From contig NW_005178493.1 of the NCBI RefSeq assembly GCF_000350225.1, forward strand, positions 9,657 through 40,692: 31,036 bases of DNA, in the 5' to 3' direction. The translations under genes and the position numbers were made by a program. Every line of letters begins with the position of its first letter. Within the stretch, counting starts at the first letter, position 1. Shown piece by piece: positions 1 to 7,552 of the stretch. This DNA comes from Chondrus crispus (taxonomy: Eukaryota > Rhodophyta > Florideophyceae > Gigartinales > Gigartinaceae). Under the pieces are notes generated by a model. The model had not been told where the DNA came from. It did not search any database and worked only from the letters and a program-made list of their open reading frames with translations.

Positions 1-888
1 CACTTTCTTGGTGTTTCCATTGAAAGTGACGACAAAGACGGGATACTCATGACTCAAAGGCCACTTATCCAGAAACTTCTCTCAAAAGCACGAATGTCAG
101 ATTGTAAGCCAGTAGCTTCTCCACGTCCCATTTCTCATGTTTTGTACGAGAAGAGAATCCCGTTGACGCCGAAGGAGGAACATGAAATTCAGTTTATTCC
201 ATACAACAGCATACTAGGGGCCCTATTGTATTTTAGCACGCGCACGAGACCGGATCTGGCTACTGTTGTGTCGATGTTGGGAAGGTTTCAATCCGCACCA
301 CCACCAAGGCATTGGAATGCTACGAAGCATGTTCTGAGGTATCTAAAGGGCACAACTGAGTATGGGCTACAGTTCCGAGCTGGGTCTGGAAACCAACTTG
401 AGGCTTGGAGCGACGCTGACTGGGCAAGAGACCAAGACAAGCGCAGATCTCGATCTGGAATTGTTCTCACCATTGGTGGAAACCCCGTTCTCTGGACGTA
501 AAAACTGCAGCCCTCCGTTGCTATCTCAACTGCGGAAGCGGAATTCTACACCCTTTCGGAATGTGTTAGAGATGTGAACTGATGTAGAAGGGTACTTGTT
601 GAGTTGGACTTGACACCCCACGGGTCGAAAGTTGTGAATCAAGACAATTTGGGAACGATTGCCTTGACATCGGAAGTTCAAGGATTACGCAATGTTAAGC
701 ACGTGGGAATTAGGTATGCACTCGTCAAGGAAGCTGTAGAGGCCAAATCAATCAAAGTATTGTACACCCCATCACTCGAGAACAAGGCAGATGCATTCAC
801 AAAACCGCTTGTGGGTTCTGCTTTCAACAACCAACGAAAAGCGGTCCATGTCATCCCAAAATCAACTCGTGGGGGAGTGTCAGAATAG
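1..888 (+). pseudogene. Ty1/copia Pol C-terminal fragment (RT end and RNase H), broken
   Basis: The frame is open from base 1, so the element continues to the left of the window. It encodes the end of a copia-type reverse transcriptase and the RNase H domain. Visible family signatures are FLGVSIE at the start, LLYFSTRTRPDLA, HVLRYLKGTTEYGL, the RNase H segment AWSDADWARD and, after a stop, STAEAEFY and KADAFTKPL. These match the usual order at the C-terminus of copia Pol. One frame runs through all of it but is cut by an in-frame TAA (499-501) and a TGA (580-582), so the copy is dead. The last stop is the TAG at 886-888, a few bases inside the predicted 3' LTR. The family assignment is firm from the motifs; the clade within copia is not resolved. 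Confidence 0.9.
868..877 (+). promoter_or_regulatory. Polypurine tract of the copia element
   Basis: A short G-run ending in GGGGGAG sits directly before a TGT that begins the candidate 3' LTR. This is the usual place and composition of a copia polypurine tract, the plus-strand primer for reverse transcription. Confidence 0.6.
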
Positions 889-1080
889 AGCAGATGGCTC
901 TACTTAGATATTTAGCTCGTGGTATTTTGTGAGCCTGGATGGATCGATAAGGATCGTAATGGTATTTGCGATATATCACAAAGACTTCCTAGCTGGAAGC
1001 CATAACGGGACTATACAGTACGGCTAGCACGGATGTCCGTCATGTTCCTCTCTTAGGTAGTCCCTCAGCTACGCTTGACA
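878..1080 (+). repeat. Candidate 3' LTR of the copia element (about 203 bp)
   Basis: The segment begins TGTCA directly after the polypurine tract and ends TGACA, a perfect 5-bp terminal inversion of the TG...CA kind. About 200 bp is short but within the range of copia LTRs. The 5' LTR is outside the window, so neither the boundary nor a target duplication can be confirmed. A later end remains possible; an AATAAA lies just downstream at 1108-1113. Confidence 0.5.
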
Positions 1081-1182
1081 GTGTTAGGATTGGAGAGAGT
1101 AACATTGAATAAAGGGGTCGACTTCTTCGCAACAAGCGAGAAGGCGCCCCATCGAAAGATCAAGGTAAAAACCTAATAGTTG

Positions 1183-1686
1183 ACAGATATCGGAGTTTTG
1201 GCAGGCGATTATCCAACGCAGTGGGCACTGTTGGCGGATAAGGGGTACCGAGGCGGGGCAGAGATTGTTCGCCTCATCAGCCCGAAGAAAAAAACCACCG
1301 AATTCTGTTCTTTCTGTGGATGACGAGCGGTTCAATGGAAACATTTCATCAGGTAGGATAACAGTTGAAAACTACATCGGCAGGGCTTGTGGATTGTGGA
1401 ACGTTGTCTTCTAGCAAATGGAAGTGGGCGGAAGGAAGCTATGATACTGTTTCCGGTTTTGCGCTGCGTTCACTAACCTCCATATTAATTGGCATCCTCT
1501 GCGGCAGGAAGATCTCGATCGCTATTAACGTATCAAGAACCGCCAGAAACACATTGGTGTGCAACAGGTCGAGCGCCGTAGACAATCCCAGGATCGCTAT
1601 CGGCGTAAGCGCGCGAGGAGAATGTCATTGCAAATGCACAACGCCCGATTCCCGGATCGCGACCCGGATGCAGATATTTGATTTAA
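1183..1686 (+). pseudogene. Harbinger/DDE_Tnp_4-type transposase, C-terminal remnant (copy A)
   Basis: Three frames contribute in order. One gives ADKGYRGG and ISPKKK, the next gives ISSGRITVENYIGR and CGLWNVV, and short frameshifts lead to SKWKWAEGSYDTV, then HINWHPLRQED and a basic tail. These are the middle and end of an IS5/Harbinger-like DDE endonuclease: the D-containing ADKGY block, the catalytic E in VENYIGR and the PLR block. A second, longer copy of the same family lies at 17535-18812 on the minus strand and shares the motifs in the same order (VENYFGR, KWKWSE, PLREQD). At least three frameshifts and internal stops show it is dead. The N-terminal half was not found upstream. Confidence 0.75.
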
Positions 1687-1736
1687 TGACTGCGCAGTGT
1701 CATGGATTCTTTCTGTAATGAAAATTTTCAAGCAGT

Positions 1737-1745
1737 AAAAATAAA
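1737..1745. repeat. MULE target-site duplication, left copy
   Basis: The nonamer AAAAATAAA lies directly outside the left inverted repeat and is repeated exactly at 7303-7311. The flanking bases differ, so the duplication is 9 bp, the size typical of Mutator-like elements. Confidence 0.85.
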
Positions 1746-1822
1746 GGGAACTTTTGCGTTTAGTGGGGCGATCGTGTCTTGTTTGGTGGCAAAAGGGGGT
1801 GAGATGGCTTTTGTTGTAGTGA
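1746..1822 (+). repeat. MULE left terminal inverted repeat
   Basis: From the TTGCGTTTAGTGGGG block to the TTTTGTTGTAGTGA block this end matches the reverse complement of 7224-7302, with two mismatches and one single-base gap over about 69 bp. The outermost 8-9 bases are more diverged. Beyond the matched block the ends diverge, though both keep a run of G followed by a purine-rich stretch. Confidence 0.85.
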
Positions 1823-2054
1823 ACAGGGTCCGAATCGTGCGAATTTGTTGCACAGGGGGGCGAAGGGAAGAATTGCAGTAGTATGTTAGACCCGACCACT
1901 GAAATGTCGCCTTTGGTCGCCCGTCCCAAACAACACAATTGGGGTGCTTCGCCCGTGTAGTAATCCAAAATGACAAGTAATCGAGGGTTTCAGGGCTATT
2001 AAACCCAACATTTCTAGAACACGGATATTGTAAGGACAATTAATCCACGATATG

Positions 2055-2082
2055 ATCGCCACGCCGGTGTCGCCGCCTTATC
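2055..2082 (+). repeat. 28-bp internal repeat, left copy
   Basis: This matches 25 of 28 bases with 3625-3652 in the same orientation (core GCCGGTGT, ending CCTTATC). The two copies lie on either side of the captured antisense gene block, as if a short MULE segment was duplicated when foreign DNA was acquired. Confidence 0.6.
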
Positions 2083-2663
2083 CTTGTGCGGTCTTCTCCA
2101 TTCTGTATCTGCTACTCCACTTCTCCAGCCGCTTCGTCACCCGCACCCTCACCCTCCCCAGCACTTCTCCCAAGCCGCGCCTTCCCCCCACCGGTAACCA
2201 CGGGTCTATCCAAACGTGCAGGGGCACGTCCTCGTCCTTCCATTGTTCTACACTCCTAACCAACCGCGGCACCAGACTCTCTTCGGCAAACGCCTCCATC
2301 ACGGCATCCGCCATCATATCTCGCACCTCCCGCAGCACATCTGCCACCTACGCCCTCTCCACCGCGTCCCAATCCGCCCGCATCACCACCCCTTGCATCC
2401 GCGGCAGTATCAGCCGCGCGCATAGCGCTGTATAAATCTTGCATCACCACCCTCCGTGCTAGTGCCAGTACCCTTCCTACGTGCTTCATCTCTCGAATTC
2501 GACCCTTCGTGCTCTGCGCCCGAGCCGACAAGCACTCAGCAACCTTGCCCTCCGCCGGATTATACACTACCTCCACGATCGCCTCTGTCAGACGCTGTTG
2601 CGCTATATACCGAACAGCCCCCTTTCCCACCCAGCGCGTTGCTAGCCTGGACCGCAGAGCCAT
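2083..2663 (-). pseudogene. Captured fragment of a TFIP11/Ntr1-like (GCFC-domain) splicing factor gene
   Basis: Read on the minus strand, 2345-2090 encodes a stretch with ESLVPRLVRSVEQW, then VPLHVWIDPWLPV and RLEKW. This is the pattern of the GCFC domain of tuftelin-interacting protein 11 and its plant and yeast homologues (Ntr1), spliceosome disassembly factors with a conserved W-H/D-PWLP block. Immediately upstream in the same frame are a TAG stop and a segment containing LILPRMQ and ADWDAVERA. Further upstream, 2663-2420 continues in another frame with HVGRVLALARRVV, which I cannot assign. One stop and at least one frameshift make it a pseudogene. It is antisense to the MULE genes and lies inside the MULE, so I infer capture from the host. 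The domain call rests on motif memory without an alignment. Confidence 0.6.
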
Positions 2664-2900
2664 CCAACTGATTCACCCTGAATCTGCGACCAACCCGCCG
2701 CCAAGACACGCGTCACTCCTTCGTCTCTGCATCCAGGCCAGCCGCGAAGGAAGTCCACGCGGACCCTTCATTCGCCACACCAATAATCTACAAGACCGGT
2801 CTTGACAACGACTTTCCCCATGACTGCAGAACTCCTGATCTCCTTCTCCTCAATCCCCGACATTAGGAGATTCCATTCGACCCGATTCCCTTCAAGATTC

Positions 2901-3567
2901 TCAACACCATCCCTCCCACCATCCTCGTAAGATTAAAATGCCCGCACCTACCCTCTCTACACGGGCCCCTTCCCAGTCTCCACACGCCTCTGCACTCTTC
3001 CTCTCCACCACCCCCTCCCCCTCCCCATCCCCCACTCTATCCCCCACCACGCACGTAACCGTAACCCCAGGCCTTTCTGCCGTCACGCCCGCGCTAATCT
3101 CCCTCAGTGCCGTGAACCTCTCCGCTAGCTTGAATCTCTCCTGTCGGGGTACTGTGCCACCCTCCTTCCTATCCCACACGCCCAGAACCACCGGCAAATG
3201 GTCTCTCCTCCTGCCCCGCCTTAACCCGAGCTCAAACTCCATCGCGCGAAAGTCCAGCCTCCCCTTTTCTCTAACGTTTGCCGCTGCATCTACATACCGG
3301 TGCGCCATGCCGGTCATCAGCATCCCGTCGCCCTTGGCGATCGCCTGTCTAACAGCAGTAGAAGCGAGCAACGGGCCCCCGACGCACAAAAATGCACGCC
3401 TCTTCTTCCACGTCGGACTTGGTTAGAAGGAGGCGTAGTTTGAGGGGCTGGCCGCGGGAGAGGTAGCGAGTTGCGGACATCGCGGCGAGGTGGAGAGGGA
3501 CGGATCTTCTCCTGTGAAATGAGTTGCGTTCTATGAGCTCTGCGGTTATTGGCGATTTTCGGTGCAT
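2901..3567 (-). pseudogene. Upstream part of the captured antisense gene block, unidentified
   Basis: A minus-strand frame (3389-2901) is open for about 160 codons. It contains MAHRYVDAAANVREKGR and FKLAERFTALREISAG, and a neighbouring frame (3567-3450) contains MSATRYLSRGQPLKLR. The composition resembles real coding sequence more than a shadow, and its strand matches the splicing-factor fragment downstream of it, so both may come from one captured locus. I do not recognise a family. The plus strand here is pyrimidine-rich and proline/serine-coding, and I treat that as the shadow. Confidence 0.35.
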
Positions 3568-3624
3568 GGTAAAAAAATTGGGGAGATTTTGCGTCTGGTT
3601 GGGTGACGCTTTTGTTGATCAATT

Positions 3625-3652
3625 ATCGCCAGGCCGGTGTGGCCCCCTTATC
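3625..3652 (+). repeat. 28-bp internal repeat, right copy
   Basis: Direct repeat of 2055-2082 (three mismatches), located about 100 bp before the J-domain start codon. Confidence 0.6.
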
Positions 3653-3749
3653 GACAATCACCTCCAGAACAGACATAGTTCGCTATCTCCATGCCCATGT
3701 CACCCCTTTGCCCCTCCTCTGCTGTCATCCGTCCCTATTCATTTTCAAA

Positions 3750-4571
3750 ATGCGCCTATTGCCCCAGACTATGTCTCAGGGCATTCGACACCTTGCTACT
3801 GTGGAAGCAAGTGTGACACCGCTCATGGACGTGTTTTACGTATCTCCGCAAAACGTAACATTGCGTGAAATGAAAAAGAACTACAAGCGTCTTGCAGTTC
3901 TCGTGCACCCTGACAAAGTGCGGGCTGTGCAACCGCGCTGTGCGGACAGGTGTATGAAGGTCCTCACGCGAGCTATGCAGCAAGCGGAGGGCGAAGTCCG
4001 GTACATAGAAATCGATGAGGATATGCAGTATGGTACGGCCGTGTTACTTCCAGCATTCATCGCGTTTAGCAAGACCTCTTCCGAAAGAGAGCTCACCCTC
4101 GACAGAATCGAACGCGCTGCACAAGAGAATCAAGAAAACTTCAGGGAGACTCAACGCCAAAGAGAACACTCGAACAATGAAGAGTATGACAAGGCTTCGA
4201 AGGGCGCGTCAGACGTTTGCAGTGACAGCGAGGAAGACGCTGGATGGGAGAGGCAGGCGAGAGCCTGGACGCAATTGAAAAAGGAAAAGGAAGAGGCAGC
4301 TAGGGCTGCCCAACTGCAAAAAGAACGGGGAGAAAGAGAAAGGGCTGCGCTGCAGAAGGAAAGGGACAGAGATGAAAGAGAGAGAACAGAGAGAGAAGTG
4401 GGTTCTCACTTGCGGGCGGAGAGGGAAAAGGATGGTGCTGATAAGGATGAAGATAGTACGTCTACAGACGAACTTAAGGATGATGACGAGGTCGAGATAT
4501 GTATGACTCCGCCAGCATCCCGTCGTCCTTTCTGGCCATTTCGCGGCACGGAAGACGATCTTACTCGCTAG
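3750..4571 (+). CDS. J-domain (DnaJ/Hsp40-like) protein carried by the MULE
   Basis: This is an intact 273-residue frame. The ATG at 3750 is the first ATG in frame (context TTCAAAATG); another ATG follows at 3771. Residues about 27-75 form a J-domain: a helix-II-like LREMKKNYKRLAVLVHPDK with the diagnostic HPD tripeptide at about residue 53, then a helix containing DRCMKVLTRAM. J-domains bind and stimulate Hsp70 ATPases. Residues about 140-240 are highly charged and glutamate/arginine-rich, probably a long coiled coil, and the C-terminus is acidic. There is no glycine/phenylalanine stretch or zinc-finger region, so it is not a canonical type I or II DnaJ. It lies 53 bp upstream of, and on the same strand as, the transposase. 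After its stop the same frame continues as acidic codons, so the two may once have been one protein. Confidence 0.75.
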   Translation: MRLLPQTMSQGIRHLATVEASVTPLMDVFYVSPQNVTLREMKKNYKRLAVLVHPDKVRAVQPRCADRCMKVLTRAMQQAEGEVRYIEIDEDMQYGTAVLLPAFIAFSKTSSERELTLDRIERAAQENQENFRETQRQREHSNNEEYDKASKGASDVCSDSEEDAGWERQARAWTQLKKEKEEAARAAQLQKERGERERAALQKERDRDERERTEREVGSHLRAEREKDGADKDEDSTSTDELKDDDEVEICMTPPASRRPFWPFRGTEDDLTR

Positions 4572-4624
4572 TGCAGTGAGGACAAAATGGACGAGGAAAA
4601 TGTGAGCAAAGATGGCGAAAACTC

Positions 4625-6996
4625 ATGGTGTTTGCAGATGCGGAGAGAATTGAAGAATACGTCGACGGAGTACAATTTGAAGATGGAGGAGATGATGTTG
4701 GTAGTGAGGAAGGAAGGATTGATTTAGAAGAAGAATACAGAGTGGTGGCCAGGTGCTTGGAAATTGATTCCGAAGAACACGCTACGTCGGACGAGGACTT
4801 CGACCCCAAGAATTACATTGCAATCGAATATGAAGAAGAGGATGTCGAGGAGCGCGCTGACGATCCTATTCCGGATGATATTGACAAGAAAAGCTGTCGA
4901 ACGTTGCCAAAGCGCCAATCGAAGCGCCGAACTATGATTCGTGCGGAAGAAGCACTGCGAGCAGATCGATTGCCTGCCATGACATGGAAGCCTCGTCCAA
5001 TTGAAGACGTTAGACCGAAAGTGGGGATCGCCTTGAATGCCCGGTGGAGATGTGAACAGCTGATTCGAGCACACACTGCGAATCTCGGGGTGCAACGGGG
5101 AGTGAATATTGTGCAGAATACTGTTAAAGTGCGTATGAAGTGCCGGACAAATGGGTGTCACGCGACTTTTGTTTTCGATTGGCAACCGAGGACGGGTCTT
5201 TGGAAACTGAACAAGTACCAAGAGACCACCTCAATGAGTGTTTCGGGCAACACGTCGCTGACAGTCCAATGAAAATTGCGCCAAGATCGTCTTCTTGTGC
5301 ACCTACATATACCCCTCACCAGATTGTTCGAGCAATTTTTGAACACGTGCAAGACGATCCGAATGTGCCTTGAAAAATGATCGCTTCAGTTGTTCGAGCG
5401 AAGCGCCTATATTTGCGCCAGCCTCCGTATAGTCACTATCGCAGTATTCGAAGAGAGCTGCTCCGTCATTTTACAGTTTCTCGGGCCGTAGACATGGCCG
5501 CATTGGAAGGGTACGCCGATTTGCTAAGGGGGGTGGGGCATAAGGTAGAAATTTTCACTTGCGGTGCAGCGGAGATGAGGGAACAACGGATTATGGCGGC
5601 TCGTCACATATTCGAGCAGTGCAAGAAGGGGAATTATTTACCAAAGGATGCTTTATTTAATGCCGCAGATGTGGAAGTATCTGATATTGAAGACGGTCGC
5701 TATTACAGAGGATTGTTGTTTATTCATTCTATTGCGCAGAGTTACTACGAACATGGTCGACGTACAGCCAGGGCAGATGCCGCTCACTGTGAAGGAGTAG
5801 GAATGCAGTCGTATGGGTATACTTTTCAGGTTATCGGGTACGATGCTAATCATCAGCTCTGCCCTATGGTCTTTGCGCACTTCGTTGGTCCTGAGAACAA
5901 AGAGTCCTGGGGAAAGGTATTTCAGGCATGTGCAGAAATTCCTGGGTTTGATAATAGTGGGAGGGTGACAATTGTCGATCAAGAAAAATCCATCGAAGCA
6001 GCCTACCGGGACGTGATGAAAAATGCTTCGTTGTTCCTTGATCCTCTTCATGTTAAGAAGAACATGTCCGCGCGATTAGGATCCAACAAGGGCGTCGGAA
6101 TTCGTTTATATGAACGAGCAGTAAATGCTCCGTCATGAGAACAGGTCTGCGCTCTGAAAACAGATTTTTCTGCGAAACAAAAGGCATATCTGGATAGGTT
6201 CAAAGATTCTGAAGTCTATAGGGCATTTTCAGACTTACAGGACCTTATTACCACTTCGCAAGGAGCTGAAAGCCAGATGTCGGCTGATCTTAGGAATAAT
6301 ATTCGTTCTGTGGAGCCTCAGAAGATGCTTTCAAGGGTCGTGCTTCTGCAGAGAACAAATGTTTTCCGTCGTCAGGAGAGTGCCCTGTCTTGTACATCTC
6401 CGGTCCCGCCGCGCACACAGAACCATCTCGCATACCTAATTCAGAGAGCTCGCGCATATCGGTCTTCCGTTCGTTTTCTGGATGGGACATCGCAAATGGA
6501 AGCTACCGTAGCTAGTCAGCAAAACGGAACTGTTATGCGTCTTGTAACGCTTAGCAAGAATCCCCAAACCCCCCCGTTATGCTGCGCTTACTCTACAAAT
6601 GGTTCTGGATTCCCCTGTTGGCATGGAGTCTCTGTTGTCCTCGAAAAGTATGGATCAAGCAATCTTCATCGATTCATTGAAGCGCGTCATCTAACATCAG
6701 CTTGGGTCAAGCAGTACGAAAATGTGGAGTACAGTCTTCCTTCACAAGCTGGGGTCGACGACATTTTATTCAATGCAAAGACTCTGGTTGCAAAGAGGCA
6801 GAATCTGCAAATTCCCAAAGCTTTGCCGCCACAGGGTCGTCCGGTTAGGAGGGCGGGTAGGCGAAGAAAAACCTCGTACGAAAAAGGCCCTGCTGCCAAG
6901 AAGAAGCGTGTCTACCCCTGTTCTTTGTGTCGGATGGCAGATCACACAGTGAAGCACTGCTCTCTGAAGCAGCTGTATGGGGATACCGCAGAGTAG
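4625..6996 (+). pseudogene. MULE transposase, interrupted
   Basis: The coding parts are 4625-5272, then a shift of frame near 5200-5260, then one continuous frame from about 5220 to 6996 broken only by TGA at 5371-5373 and 6136-6138. The N-terminal part is acidic and ends in a FAR1/MuDR-type zinc-binding block (MKCRTNGCHATF). The core fits the MULE DDE domain: D in RADAAHCEG (codon 5776), D in IVDQEKS (codon 5977) followed by LDPLHVKKNM, and E in GAESQM (codon 6268). A SWIM-like segment ends FPCWHGVSV, but its first half reads CC rather than CxC. A basic tail carries a CX2CX4HX4C knuckle (CSLCRMADHTVKHC). Apart from the three lesions the protein looks complete, so inactivation may be recent. 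Confidence 0.88.
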
Positions 6997-7223
6997 GGGA
7001 TACCGCAGAGTAGCCGCTCTTTTAGTATCGCCTTAGTATCCGATTTCACCTGTCATGTAGTACACTTTATTGCACTGTCCACTTTTTTCAGATTCTGTCG
7101 CCCCTCCCGAACAACCAACTTCTTTGCGGTCACCCCCCTGTTGAGTACATCGCCCATACGATCCCTACAAATAATTTTCTATTGGATGTAAACCTCTGCA
7201 AATTTTACAGCATCACCCCTTCA

Positions 7224-7302
7224 TCACTACAACAAAAGCCATTTCACCCCCTTTTTGCAACCAAACAAGACACGATCGCCCCACTAAACGCAACATTATC
7301 TC
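7224..7302 (-). repeat. MULE right terminal inverted repeat
   Basis: This is the inverted partner of 1746-1822. It ends at the CTC directly before the right target duplication. Confidence 0.85.
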
Positions 7303-7311
7303 AAAAATAAA
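7303..7311. repeat. MULE target-site duplication, right copy
   Basis: Exact 9-bp copy of 1737-1745. Confidence 0.85.
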
Positions 7312-7552
7312 TGGCTACCAATTGTGCTCCGTGATTGCTCCGTTTAAACGGACTAAACGCGACTACAATTGTAGTCGCGCGCTGGACGTCTCAGTCTCCA
7401 CTGATGTCAATCCAACAACCATCAACTACCCCGTCTTTGCGCAGTTTGCGAGTCTTTGCAAGACCTACTGCGAGGTCGTTCTTATTCAAAGTGCTCTTTT
7501 ACCGCGACCCCCTGTACTTCGACAATTACATGATGTTTTAAAATTGATCATA
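7312..7552. other. Sequence between the MULE and the pogo element; 22-bp palindrome
   Basis: No gene is supported here. It holds a perfect 22-bp palindrome centred on CAATTG (7358-7379) and, just before it, the 10-bp palindrome CGTTTAAACG (7341-7350). It may be the continuation of Harbinger remnant A, displaced by the MULE insertion. The bases after the insertion loosely resemble the 3' flank of the related minus-strand copy near 17400, but too weakly to prove it. Confidence 0.4.

Larger units (their letters stand above)
1746..7302 (+). mobile_element. Mutator-like element (MULE) with J-domain gene and captured host DNA
   Basis: The 5.56-kb element is defined by inverted ends (1746-1822 and 7224-7302) and a perfect 9-bp target duplication. 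Its contents from left to right are: the left repeat; a pyrimidine-rich block holding an antisense splicing-factor gene fragment (about 2083-3560); an intact J-domain reading frame (3750-4571); and a MULE transposase (4625-6996) with one frameshift and two in-frame TGAs. The transposase type, end structure and duplication size all agree on Mutator. It inserted just downstream of Harbinger remnant A. As it stands it cannot make a full transposase without recoding, but damage is light. Confidence 0.9.

Noticed and set aside
5371..6138. TGA recoded as an amino acid in the MULE transposase
   Set aside because: Only mobile elements show in-frame TGA, a frameshift is present in the same gene, and CpG deamination of CGA explains the stops more simply.
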